From Clostridia bacterium (GTDB taxonomy: Bacteria > Bacillota > Clostridia > Christensenellales > Borkfalkiaceae), in the NCBI GenBank assembly GCA_017545865.1, contig JAFWXO010000008.1, positions 62,001-126,000 on the forward strand: a DNA stretch of 64,000 nt, in the 5' to 3' direction. How positions within the stretch are numbered: the stretch's first letter is position 1; each line of letters opens with the position of its first letter. The notes under the pieces are model-generated. The model made no database searches, was not told the origin of the DNA, and was given only the letters and a program-made list of their open reading frames with translations. Below are positions 53,862-63,157 of the stretch, piece by piece. A program made the translations under genes and the position numbers.

Positions 53862-54521
53862 ATGCTTAAAGAAAATTTAATGGAAGTTTTTAAAAACGTT
53901 GAAAACGGCAATCCGCTCGGCGAAAAAGTAACGCTCGTTGGCGCAACCAAGTTCGTTCCCGTTGAAGTTATTAACGAAGCAATCGCTTTGGGGCTTAAAG
54001 ATATATCGGAAAACCGCGCTCAAGAGTTTAAGGACAAATATCCTTTGGTAACCCAACCCGTTAACTACCACTTTATCGGCACGCTCCAAAAAAATAAAGT
54101 TAAATACTTGATCGGAAAGTGCTGTTTAATTCAAAGCGTTGATAGCCTTTCGCTTTTAGACGAGATTAACCGCCAAAGCGAAAATAAGGGCGTTGTAACG
54201 AACGTTTTACTTGAAGTTAACTTGGGCGTTGAAGAACAAAAACACGGCTTTGATTATAGCGAACTTGAAAGCGCTTTATCATACGCAAAAACTTTAAACG
54301 GCGTTAAAGTTAAAGGTCTTATGGCGATGCTCCCAGAATCAAGCGATGAAGAAATGCTCTTTAACCTTTCGATAGGTCTTAGAAAAGTTTACGATAGTTA
54401 TAGAGAGATTTATGGTTTTGAACACCTTTCTCTCGGCATGAGTAACGACTATAAAATTGCAATCAAGGCAGGCTCTAATATGGTAAGAGTCGGCTCGAAA
54501 ATCTTTGGTAGAAGATATTGA
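53862..54521 (+). CDS. yggS: YggS family pyridoxal phosphate homeostasis protein
   Basis: A 219-residue PLP-binding protein of the YggS/PLPBP (YlmE) family. The PLP lysine is in LVGATKFVPVE, HFIGTLQKNKVKYL is the conserved middle, and the phosphate-binding end is VRVGSKIFGRRY. It buffers free PLP and has no known catalytic activity. Its partner sepF follows with a 4-bp overlap, the ylmE-ylmF arrangement of Bacillota. It has no ribosome binding site; TAAAAT lies four bases upstream. Confidence 0.95.
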   Translation: MLKENLMEVFKNVENGNPLGEKVTLVGATKFVPVEVINEAIALGLKDISENRAQEFKDKYPLVTQPVNYHFIGTLQKNKVKYLIGKCCLIQSVDSLSLLDEINRQSENKGVVTNVLLEVNLGVEEQKHGFDYSELESALSYAKTLNGVKVKGLMAMLPESSDEEMLFNLSIGLRKVYDSYREIYGFEHLSLGMSNDYKIAIKAGSNMVRVGSKIFGRRY

Positions 54522-54757
54522 AATACCCCCGTGATTTGATAGGCGGAAATAGCGTTAAAACCTTTACCGCTAACGGCACGGAAGACTGTTTAAAAGTTAT
54601 AAATTATATAAAAGAAAAACCCGCCCATATCGAGATAATATCAAGCGATAAGGCGGTTAAACAGCGGATTATTGACGTTTTGTGCGGTGCATCAGTAGCC
54701 CTTGATTTAGGCTTTTGCCTAATTGATAAAAACAATATTTTAATAATAAAAAAGTAG
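54518..54757 (+). CDS. sepF: Minimal SepF-like cell division protein
   Basis: Only 79 residues, about half the usual SepF length. The sequence KAVKQRIIDVLCGASVALDLGF matches the dimerisation core of SepF, which anchors FtsZ. The N-terminal membrane-binding helix and acidic linker seen in typical SepF are missing. It starts at TTG 54518, overlapping the yggS stop (TTGA). The yggS-sepF order supports the identification; membrane anchoring by this copy is doubtful. Confidence 0.7.
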   Translation: MKYPRDLIGGNSVKTFTANGTEDCLKVINYIKEKPAHIEIISSDKAVKQRIIDVLCGASVALDLGFCLIDKNNILIIKK

Positions 54758-54780
54758 TGGTTTTGCCACTACTTTTTTTA
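54751..54780. terminator. Bidirectional terminator between sepF and atpC
   Basis: AAAGTAGTGG and CCACTACTTT (54751-54760, 54766-54775), with a T run on the plus strand; it ends both convergent units. Confidence 0.85.
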
Positions 54781-55044
54781 TTGTTTTTCCCATTTAAACG
54801 AGCCTGTAAGCATAGTTACTTTTCCATCGTCACCAACGGTTAAAAGCCCGCCGTCAACGGTGGCAAGTTTTTCTTCGCCACCTTGATGAATTTTTATTTT
54901 GCAAGGAACGAGCGCAGTTATAAACGGGATATGCCCTGCCATAATGGCAAACTCGCCCTCAACTCCCCTTGCGCTAATAAAGGTTACTTCGCCGTTAAAC
55001 AAAGAGCCGTCGGGCGAAGATACGGTTAAACTAAAAGCTTTCAT
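54778..55044 (-). CDS. atpC: ATP synthase epsilon subunit, truncated form
   Basis: An 88-residue epsilon made only of the N-terminal beta-sandwich (FSLTVSSPDGSLFNGEVTFIS, EGEFAIMAGHIPFITAL). The C-terminal two-helix domain, which in many bacteria inhibits ATP hydrolysis, is missing; normal length is about 130-140. It is the last gene of the operon. The truncation seems natural, since a terminator follows directly. Confidence 0.93.
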   Translation of the reverse strand: MKAFSLTVSSPDGSLFNGEVTFISARGVEGEFAIMAGHIPFITALVPCKIKIHQGGEEKLATVDGGLLTVGDDGKVTMLTGSFKWEKQ

Positions 55045-55047
55045 AAA

Positions 55048-56460
<1,413 letters not shown>

Positions 56461-56477
56461 TTATCTTTTTTGTATTG

Positions 56478-56920
56478 TTTAGCCCATGGCTAAAAGTTAA
56501 ATGCAACCTGCGGTTGCGCTAAATTACTGCGTAGCTAAATGTTGCTAACGCAACGCTAAATGCAAAACATAGTTTTGCGCTGTGGATGTTTTCTTTATTT
56601 ACCTATTACAACAATTTTAAGACGTTAGAAACAAGCAAGACAAGACTTAATAAAGTATATACAAAGCGATTAGTTTAAGACGTTAGAAGCAAGTATTTCA
56701 AGGCTCGACAAGACTTTGTCGGGCACAATAGACCTTGTTGGTCATTGTGGTCGCAAAATCTTGGCAGTAACGCAGAAATACGCCGCTTATAAACTTAAAG
56801 TAATTTTGTTATCAACAAAATACAAAACTTCGTTTTGTCGTAAAACCAAAGGTTTTACCTTTAAGTTTGCAAAGCAAAAAAATATCTATCCTTGCAAGCA
56901 AATTTCTATTTTTTTGCTTT
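56478..56920. repeat. Array of short hairpins inside the atp operon (atpG-atpD gap)
   Basis: At least ten inverted repeats, most with 3-nt loops: TTTAGCC-CAT-GGCTAAA (56478), GCAACC-TGC-GGTTGC (56503), GTTGC-TAAC-GCAAC (56541), GCAAAAC-ATA-GTTTTGC (56562), CGACAA-GACT-TTGTCG (56706), a 10-bp bulged stem (56724-56749), ATTTTGTT-ATC-AACAAAAT (56803), ACAAAAC-TTC-GTTTTGT (56822), GTAAAACC-AAA-GGTTTTAC (56840), TTTGC-AAA-GCAAA (56866), and a perfect 14-bp inverted repeat (56871-56884 with 56907-56920). The first few are spaced by GCTAAAT. A 20-base direct repeat lies at 56616 and 56674. No convincing protein is encoded. Not a family I recognise. Confidence 0.8.
56791..56868. other. Cloverleaf-like three-hairpin structure
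   Basis: A perfect 10-bp outer stem (AAACTTAAAG at 56791-56800, CTTTAAGTTT at 56859-56868) encloses exactly three tandem hairpins (56803-56821, 56822-56838, 56840-56858), each with a 7-8 bp perfect stem and a 3-nt loop. It has no tRNA features such as a T-loop or CCA end. Confidence 0.65.
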
Positions 56921-56928
56921 ATAACGGC

Positions 56929-57726
56929 TTAAACTCCTGCGATGATTTCGGTGATTTCCTGAGTAATAGCGCCTTGACGAGCACGGTTGTACTCTATACT
57001 TAAATCGTCAATCATTTGTTTTGCGTTCTTGCCAGCGGAATCCATAGCGGTACGGCGGGCGGAAATTTCAGATGCAAAACTTTCACGAACGGCGGAGATT
57101 ATAACGCCTGCTAAATATTCAGGAACAACGGCTTCTAAAACGGACTTTTCGTCTGGCTCAAATACCATTGAGCAACTCTCGTTTGCAGTTATTTCAAAGG
57201 GGAGAACCCACTCAACAACCGCTTCTTGAGAAAGCATTGAACGGTATTTCGTGCATACGATACCGAGTTTTCCGAACTTACCCTCTTGAAAATCAAGGAG
57301 CATTTGCTTAGATAACTCAATGGCGTTTTGGTAGGTAAACTTTTCAGCGTAAACGGTAGTTTTACCGCCAAGTTTATCGCACGCGCGCTTGCCGATAGGG
57401 AAAAATTCAACGCCTTCAAAAGTTTTAACGAGCCTAAACACGTTAGCGTTGTAACCGCCTGCTAAACCCCTATCGCCCGCTATTACAATTAAGCGGACTT
57501 TATCGCTTGCGCTCTTTTTGAAAAAGACGTTCTCTCTCGTTTCCGAATCGCTTGCCAAGTTTTCAATAACTTTCTTAAAAGCGCTCGCGTAATCGGATGA
57601 CTTGCGCATACCGTCCATCGCGCGTTTGAGTTTAGAAGACGCAACGAGCCCCATAGCCTTGGTTAAGTGCAAGGTTGAATCAATGCTTTTTATTCTGTTT
57701 TTTAAAGCCCTGATATCTGCTCCCAC
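56929..57726 (-). CDS. atpG: ATP synthase gamma subunit
   Basis: Central rotor shaft of F1, 265 residues, slightly short of the usual 285. The N terminus ADIRALKNRIKSIDSTLHLTKAM and the C-terminal YNRARQGAITQEITEII are the two conserved coiled-coil ends. The Rossmann-like middle is present (VIAGDRGLAGGYN). It starts three bases after atpA; the long hairpin region follows its stop. Confidence 0.96.
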   Translation of the reverse strand: MGADIRALKNRIKSIDSTLHLTKAMGLVASSKLKRAMDGMRKSSDYASAFKKVIENLASDSETRENVFFKKSASDKVRLIVIAGDRGLAGGYNANVFRLVKTFEGVEFFPIGKRACDKLGGKTTVYAEKFTYQNAIELSKQMLLDFQEGKFGKLGIVCTKYRSMLSQEAVVEWVLPFEITANESCSMVFEPDEKSVLEAVVPEYLAGVIISAVRESFASEISARRTAMDSAGKNAKQMIDDLSIEYNRARQGAITQEITEIIAGV

Positions 57727-57729
57727 TTT

Positions 57730-59223
57730 TTACCCCTTAAAACTATTAAGCGCGTTTTTAAGATTTTCAATATCTTCACTTTCAAAGTAACCTTGTTCAA
57801 ACCTTATAAGCAAGTCGTTATACTTGCTTTCCATAAAGTCAAAAAGGTTCTTTTCGTATTCTTTAACTTTGTTTACTTCAACGCCGTTTAAATAACCGTT
57901 GATAACGGCGTAAACGATAGAAACTTGAAGCCCAACTCTAACGGGCGCGTTTCTCTTTTGCTTTAATACTTCAACTATTCTTTCGCCAAGCGCAAGTCGG
58001 CTCTTAGTATCTTGGTCTAAATCGCTACCGAATTGAGCGAAAGATTTAAGTTCTCTATATTGAGAATAGATGAGTTTGAGTTCGCCTGAAACCTTTTTCA
58101 TCGCTTTAAGTTGCGCCGAGCCACCAACACGGCTTACTGAAATACCGGGGTTGATTGCGGGCATAACGCCAGCGTGGAAAAGTTCGGTTTCTAAGAAGAT
58201 TTGCCCGTCTGTAATCGAAATAACGTTGGTTGGAATATACGCCGAAACGTCACCCGCTTGGGTTTCGATTATGGGAAGAGCGGTTATCGAGCCACCGCCG
58301 TATTCATCGGCAACGCAAGCCGCTCTTTCTAAAAGACGGCTGTGAAGGTAGAATACGTCACCCGGGTATGCTTCACGGCCGGGCGGACGGCGAATAAGAA
58401 GGGAGAGGGCGCGGTATGCAACGGCGTGTTTTGATAAATCGTCATAAATAATCAAAACGTCTTTCCCTTGTTCGCGGAAATATTCCGCCATAGCGCAACC
58501 TGAGTACGGCGCAACGTATTGAAGGGGTGCAGATTCCGATGCGGATGCCGAAACAACGATAGTATACGGCATAGCGCCTGCTCTTGTGAGTTCGTTAACT
58601 AAGCCTACTACCGACGAGTTCTTTTGACCGATTGCAACGTAAATACAAATAACGCCCGTGTTTTTTTGATTGATAATGGTATCTATTGCAATTTCAGTTT
58701 TACCCGTTTGACGGTCGCCGATGATAAGTTCTCTTTGACCGCGACCGATAGGAATCATACTGTCAATCGCTTTGATACCCGTTTGCAAGGGAACGCAAAC
58801 GCTCTTTCTTTCAATAATGCCAGGCGCTTCCGATTCGATGGGGCGAGTTTGTTTAGCGTTAATTTCGCCCTTACCGTCAATCGCAACGCCGAGCGCGTTT
58901 ACAACTCTGCCAAGGAGCGCTTCGCCAACGGGAACGGATAAAACTTTGCCCGTTCTTTTAGCAAGCGTGCCTTCTTTTATATCGTTCTCGTTAGATAAAA
59001 GAGCAACGGAAACGGTTTCTTCTTCTAAGTTTTGGGCAAGACCAACGCTACCGTCTTCAAACTCAATGAGTTCGCTCGCCATACAAGCGCGAAGACCGTA
59101 AACCCTTGCAATACCATCGCCAACCAAAACTACCGTGCCCGTTTCTTGCATTTCCAAGCGGGAATCGTAAGATTTGATTTGCTCTTTTATAATGTTTGAT
59201 ATTTCTTGAGATTTTCCGCTCAT
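57730..59223 (-). CDS. atpA: ATP synthase alpha subunit
   Basis: Non-catalytic nucleotide-binding subunit of F1, 497 residues. The P loop is [15 protein letters not shown], and [20 protein letters not shown] and [19 protein letters not shown] sequence ([16 protein letters not shown]) follow. Complete. Its start overlaps the atpH stop by one base, indicating translational coupling. Confidence 0.98.
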   Translation of the reverse strand: MSGKSQEISNIIKEQIKSYDSRLEMQETGTVVLVGDGIARVYGLRACMASELIEFEDGSVGLAQNLEEETVSVALLSNENDIKEGTLAKRTGKVLSVPVGEALLGRVVNALGVAIDGKGEINAKQTRPIESEAPGIIERKSVCVPLQTGIKAIDSMIPIGRGQRELIIGDRQTGKTEIAIDTIINQKNTGVICIYVAIGQKNSSVVGLVNELTRAGAMPYTIVVSASASESAPLQYVAPYSGCAMAEYFREQGKDVLIIYDDLSKHAVAYRALSLLIRRPPGREAYPGDVFYLHSRLLERAACVADEYGGGSITALPIIETQAGDVSAYIPTNVISITDGQIFLETELFHAGVMPAINPGISVSRVGGSAQLKAMKKVSGELKLIYSQYRELKSFAQFGSDLDQDTKSRLALGERIVEVLKQKRNAPVRVGLQVSIVYAVINGYLNGVEVNKVKEYEKNLFDFMESKYNDLLIRFEQGYFESEDIENLKNALNSFKG

Positions 59224-59741
59224 TACAATATCTCCTTTAAACTGCGCAATTTTTGAGAAACGCTACCGTCAATCAAAGTATCGTCAACGATAACGGTTAT
59301 GCCACCGATAAGTTTTTTATCGATTTCCGTTTCAAAAACCACGGTTTTGCCAGTAATTTGTTCAAGTTTTAATTTGAGCGCGTGCATTTGAACGGAAGTG
59401 AGTTCAACTGCGCTCTTTACCTTTGCGTGAGCAACGTTTTTTCTGTCTAACAAGAGTTTTTCATACTCGTTAACGCACTCTGGGAAAATTTTTATATTGC
59501 GCTTTTCAACTAAAAGTTTTAAAAACGCCAAAACTTCCCTTTCAATTTTACCGCCAAAGGCGGTATCTAACGCGTTAAGCCTTTCGCTCGCCTTTATAGA
59601 CGGGGAAGATAAAAACTCTAAATACTCGCTCGTAACCGAATTTTTAACTTCGGTTAAAGAGGTGAAAAACGCTTCTTCTTTGTTAAGTTCAAGCCCGAGA
59701 GAAAATAACGCTTGGGCGTATTCTACGTAAGCCCCCGTCAT
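59223..59741 (-). CDS. atpH: ATP synthase delta subunit
   Basis: Peripheral-stalk subunit, 172 residues, connecting F1 to subunit b. The N-terminal helical bundle and the C-terminal sequence [29 protein letters not shown] are typical. It overlaps atpF by four bases and atpA by one. Confidence 0.95.
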   Translation of the reverse strand: MTGAYVEYAQALFSLGLELNKEEAFFTSLTEVKNSVTSEYLEFLSSPSIKASERLNALDTAFGGKIEREVLAFLKLLVEKRNIKIFPECVNEYEKLLLDRKNVAHAKVKSAVELTSVQMHALKLKLEQITGKTVVFETEIDKKLIGGITVIVDDTLIDGSVSQKLRSLKEIL

Positions 59742-60262
59742 TTATCTTCACCAAGCCCTGCAATAAATTCATCGATAAGCCTGTCGTGATCAGATTTGTT
59801 AACTTCTCTACCGAGCATTTTTTCAGTAAGCGCGGTGGAAACTTCAACCACTTCGTTTTTAAATTCGCTCATCGCCTTTTCTTTTTCAAGTTTCGCTTCG
59901 TGTTTTGCTTGAGAAATTATAATTTCCGCTTGACTGTCGGCAGTAGAAACGATTTCTTCCGCGCGTTTTTTAGCAACTACGGTTGCGTTACTAATAATCT
60001 CGTCTGCCCTGTCGTTTGCGGTGGATAACTTTTCTTCCCACGCCAAACGATCGGCGGCTGCCTTTTCTACAGCGTCGTCGGCTTGCTTGTACTTGTCGGC
60101 AAGTTGCTTTTCTCTCTCGGCAAAAAGTTTTTTTACCGGCTTAAAAAGAAACTTCTTTATTACAAGGAATAATAATACGAGATTTACTAGCGAGACGAGT
60201 ATATGCCAAACGTTTATAGATATAACGTCAAGCGACTGTGCAAGTAAGAGAAAAGTTTGCAT
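59738..60262 (-). CDS. atpF: ATP synthase subunit b
   Basis: Peripheral-stalk subunit, 174 residues, with one N-terminal membrane helix (about residues 17-37) followed by a long charged coiled coil (KLFAEREKQLADKYKQADDA onward) and the C-terminal delta-binding region. One gene only, so the stalk is a b homodimer. Confidence 0.95.
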   Translation of the reverse strand: MQTFLLLAQSLDVISINVWHILVSLVNLVLLFLVIKKFLFKPVKKLFAEREKQLADKYKQADDAVEKAAADRLAWEEKLSTANDRADEIISNATVVAKKRAEEIVSTADSQAEIIISQAKHEAKLEKEKAMSEFKNEVVEVSTALTEKMLGREVNKSDHDRLIDEFIAGLGEDK

Positions 60263-60265
60263 AAA

Positions 60266-60544
60266 TTAGACCGCTGCAAGTAAAATATTTACTAAAAGAT
60301 TAGGTGCTACGAAGATTAAAAGTATTGCTATAACGAGCGCGTAAAGACCTGTCGTTTCCGCAATAGCGCAACCCATAAGCATAGTGGTGGTAACCGAACC
60401 TTTTGACTCTGGTTGACGACCTATCGCTTGACACGCTGCCGCAACCGCGTTACCCTCACCGATACCAGGGCCGATACCCGCTATCATAGCAGTACCCGCT
60501 CCGAGCGCACAACAACCTAATATAATACCGATTGCAATTTCCAT
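60266..60544 (-). CDS. atpE: ATP synthase subunit c, two-carboxylate (probably Na+) type
   Basis: Rotor-ring subunit, 92 residues with two helices and the loop RQPE. The ion site carries Glu63 followed by Thr64, Thr65 and Tyr68 (AETTGLY), the ligands of Na+-coupled rings, and Glu30 (GPGIGEGN) in helix 1 where Ilyobacter has Gln32. The Glu30/Glu63 pair is the two-carboxylate arrangement described for Fusobacterium nucleatum. Na+ coupling is an inference from these residues. Confidence 0.95.
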   Translation of the reverse strand: MEIAIGIILGCCALGAGTAMIAGIGPGIGEGNAVAAACQAIGRQPESKGSVTTTMLMGCAIAETTGLYALVIAILLIFVAPNLLVNILLAAV

Positions 60545-60555
60545 AATTATCTCCT

Positions 60556-61464
60556 TTAATTGTTTTTAGTTTGTAATTTTTTCTCCGCCCTTAATTGCTT
60601 TTTAAGGGCGTATTTTTCTTCGGGGAAAGCCCCTGCAACGTATAACATAGTTAACATTGCAAATATATACGCTTGTAAACATCCGCTGAACACGTCAAAA
60701 TAAATTGACAATACTGCGGGAATACCTATTCCTAAGAAGGAAATATCGCCTAAAAACCCGGGTAACCAGCCAAACAACATATTCGATAAACCTTGTAACG
60801 CCGTTACCACCAACACCGATATAACCGAACCTGACAAAACGTTGCCGTAATGACGGAACGCCATTGACACGGGCGTTGCTATCTCGCTTATAATATTTAA
60901 AGGCGCGAGAAGAGGAACTGGGTCGCCAAAACTTTTGACGTATTGAACGGGACCACAAATTGCCTTGTAATAAGTGATGAGGGCAAACACGAGTATTGCC
61001 CACCCCGCCACTATGTTTATATCAGACGTTGGAGCGTAAAGCCCAAATAACGTCAACAAACTCGAAAAAGCGGATATCGCTAAGATTGAGGCTATAAACG
61101 GGCCAAATCCCTTAAAGAATTCACCCATATTGCCTCTCACCATCCCCTCCACCTTTTCAACTATCCACTCGGCGAGAATTTGACGTTTAGTTTCAACTTT
61201 GGCGCGTATACCGTGCGTTATATACAAGCAAAGAGAGGTTACCGTTATTATAACCGCAAGCGAGTTTACTTGGGACTCCGTTATCGGCATATCTTGAAGT
61301 GGCATAGGTATCGTAAAATAGATAAGCGCACCCGATATCTCGATGCCTTGGCTTGCAGGCGTAAATAATATTTTCAAAACTATAAGCGCGAGAATCGGCA
61401 GTATTGCTAACGCAATTAAAAGCCCGTCCACCACCTTAAACGAAAGAGTAGGCTTTTTATTCAT
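60556..61464 (-). CDS. atpB: ATP synthase subunit a
   Basis: Membrane stator subunit, 302 residues from ATG 61464, forming the ion half-channels. The essential arginine is in MAFRHYGNVLSGSVI, and PVPLLAPLNIISEIATPVS is the preceding conserved helix. The start overlaps the atpI-like stop by 8 bp; a GTG nine bases upstream is less likely. Length is greater than the common 240-270. Confidence 0.93.
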   Translation of the reverse strand: MNKKPTLSFKVVDGLLIALAILPILALIVLKILFTPASQGIEISGALIYFTIPMPLQDMPITESQVNSLAVIITVTSLCLYITHGIRAKVETKRQILAEWIVEKVEGMVRGNMGEFFKGFGPFIASILAISAFSSLLTLFGLYAPTSDINIVAGWAILVFALITYYKAICGPVQYVKSFGDPVPLLAPLNIISEIATPVSMAFRHYGNVLSGSVISVLVVTALQGLSNMLFGWLPGFLGDISFLGIGIPAVLSIYFDVFSGCLQAYIFAMLTMLYVAGAFPEEKYALKKQLRAEKKLQTKNN

Positions 61465-61861
61465 CTTGACCACCGCCGTTCGATTTTTTATTAAAAAGTG
61501 GCCTTAGCATTATGGATATACGAGGGAAAAGCAACGGTAACACGGTTGCTATAATATTAAAACATCTAAGCACCGCGCCTAAAACACAAATTACAAATAA
61601 CGTAAACAATCTTGCTACTTGAGATAACTTCATGAATTGTTTTGCATCTTTTTCCTCTTTAGTAACCGCCTTTTGAACGGTAAGCCCTAACAAGAAAAAA
61701 TTGCCAACTCCTGCAACGAGAGATAAAACGTTGCCGAGAAGAACGGTGTAATCCCACTTTTTAATAAGTAAAAACACCGATTGCATAATCATACTGAAAA
61801 TTACCGACCAGCACGCTATATATAAAGTTTCTTTTACGATAATCGGGTTTACTTTCTTCAT
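61457..61861 (-). CDS. atpI: AtpI-like small membrane protein
   Basis: A 134-residue protein with about four hydrophobic helices, at the head of the atp operon where AtpI (Uncl) is expected. AtpI helps assemble the c ring. Sequence conservation in this family is low, so the name rests mainly on position, size and topology. I chose ATG 61861, seven bases after GGAG; the upstream GTG 61873 overlaps that ribosome binding site. Confidence 0.75.
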   Translation of the reverse strand: MKKVNPIIVKETLYIACWSVIFSMIMQSVFLLIKKWDYTVLLGNVLSLVAGVGNFFLLGLTVQKAVTKEEKDAKQFMKLSQVARLFTLFVICVLGAVLRCFNIIATVLPLLFPRISIMLRPLFNKKSNGGGQDE

Positions 61862-61916
61862 AAAAGTCTCCACTTGAATTTTGCCATTTAATATAAAATA
61901 TTAAACAATTACAATT

Positions 61917-61945
61917 ATTTTACACGAATATGCCCCGTTCGTCAA
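61917..61945 (-). promoter_or_regulatory. Promoter of the ATP synthase operon
   Basis: TTGACG, 17-bp spacer, TAAAAT on the minus strand, about 55 bases before the first gene. Confidence 0.75.
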
Positions 61946-61995
61946 TAGATAGGCAAAATAAAATAATAAAATACAATAATTTTCATTTTTTTAAC

Positions 61996-62024
61996 AAAAA
62001 AAATGCGTGCTTTTGCACGCATTT
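61996..62024 (-). terminator. Terminator after galE
   Basis: AAATGCGTGC and GCACGCATTT with a 4-nt loop, followed by a T run of eight on the minus strand. Confidence 0.85.
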
Positions 62025-62027
62025 CAA

Positions 62028-63044
62028 TTATTTATCATAACCTTGAGGGTTGTTAATTTGCCAACGGAGCGCATCTTTACACATATCGTCCAAAGTTTTT
62101 TGCGCTTTAAAGCCTAAAAGTTCGTAAGCGTAAGCGGGATCGGCGTAGCACTCTGCAATATCGCCCGGGCGACGATCAACGATTTTATAAGGAATTTCCT
62201 TGCCGAGCGCTTTGGAGAAAGATTTAACCATTTCTAAAACGCTATAACCCGTGCCTGTGCCAAGGTTAACAACGAATAAACCGCTACCCGACAAGATTTT
62301 GTTTACCGATAAAACGTGGCCAACCGCTAAGTCAACAACGTGAATATAATCTCTAACGCCAGTACCGTCTTTAGTTGGATAGTCGCCACCGAAAACGTTG
62401 AGATAAGGAAGTTTGCCAACCGCAACTTTGGTGATATACGGGCAAAGATTGTTGGGAATACCGTTCGGGTCTTCACCGATAGTGCCCGATTCGTGAGCGC
62501 CAACTGGGTTGAAATATCTAAGGATTGCAATATTCCAAGAATTATCAGACTTATAAAGGTCTTTTAAAATATATTCAATGAAAAGTTTGGTGCTACCATA
62601 GGGGTTGGTTGTTGATAAGGGGAAATCTTCTCTAATGGGAACGGTGTGCGGATCGCCGTAAACGGTGGCGGAAGACGAGAATACTAAGTTTTTGCAGTTG
62701 AATTCCTTCATAACTTCAACGAGCGCGATTAAACCGCCGATGTTGTTGTGATAGTATTCAATGGGTTTTTGAACGGATTCGCCAACCGCTTTGTATCCTG
62801 CGAAATTGATAACCGCGTCAATCTTATAATCGGTGAAAACTTTGCGGATAGCATCTTTATCTAAAATGTCCGCTTCGATAAAGGGAATCTCTTCTCCAAC
62901 GATTTTTTCAACGCGCTTAACCGCTTCGTATTTACTGTTAGAAAGGTTATCAACGATAACCGCTTTGTTGCCTGCTTTTAAAAGTTCAATAACGGTGTGG
63001 CTACCGATATAGCCTGCGCCACCCGTAACTAAAATAGTGCTCAT
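62028..63044 (-). CDS. galE: UDP-glucose 4-epimerase
   Basis: GalE interconverts UDP-glucose and UDP-galactose with bound NAD+. The 338-residue extended SDR has the NAD motif GGAGYIGSH at the N terminus, FSSSATVYG, the catalytic YGSTKLFIEY and NLGTGTGYSVLEM near the end. Complete. It is a single-gene unit with its own promoter and terminator; no other Leloir gene is in the window. AAGGAG precedes the ATG. Confidence 0.96.
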   Translation of the reverse strand: MSTILVTGGAGYIGSHTVIELLKAGNKAVIVDNLSNSKYEAVKRVEKIVGEEIPFIEADILDKDAIRKVFTDYKIDAVINFAGYKAVGESVQKPIEYYHNNIGGLIALVEVMKEFNCKNLVFSSSATVYGDPHTVPIREDFPLSTTNPYGSTKLFIEYILKDLYKSDNSWNIAILRYFNPVGAHESGTIGEDPNGIPNNLCPYITKVAVGKLPYLNVFGGDYPTKDGTGVRDYIHVVDLAVGHVLSVNKILSGSGLFVVNLGTGTGYSVLEMVKSFSKALGKEIPYKIVDRRPGDIAECYADPAYAYELLGFKAQKTLDDMCKDALRWQINNPQGYDK

Positions 63045-63072
63045 AAAAACTCCTTGATTAGTCAGTAAAACT

Positions 63073-63101
63073 ATTATACAATTTTTTATATTTTTTTACA
63101 A
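63073..63101 (-). promoter_or_regulatory. Promoter of galE
   Basis: TTGTAA and TATAAT with a 17-bp spacer on the minus strand. Confidence 0.7.
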
Positions 63102-63157
63102 TATATTTTTTGCTCTTTTTTTTACAAAAAACTATATTTTTTGCATATTATACTATT

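Noticed and set aside
56791..56868. tRNA or tmRNA gene in the cloverleaf
   Set aside because: There is no T-loop sequence, no anticodon-arm geometry, no CCA end, and the loops are only 3 nt long.
56716..57003. 95-residue open frame running from the hairpin array into atpG
   Set aside because: It crosses several perfect hairpins and ends inside atpG on the wrong strand. Its sequence is simply the translated palindromes, with no ribosome site.
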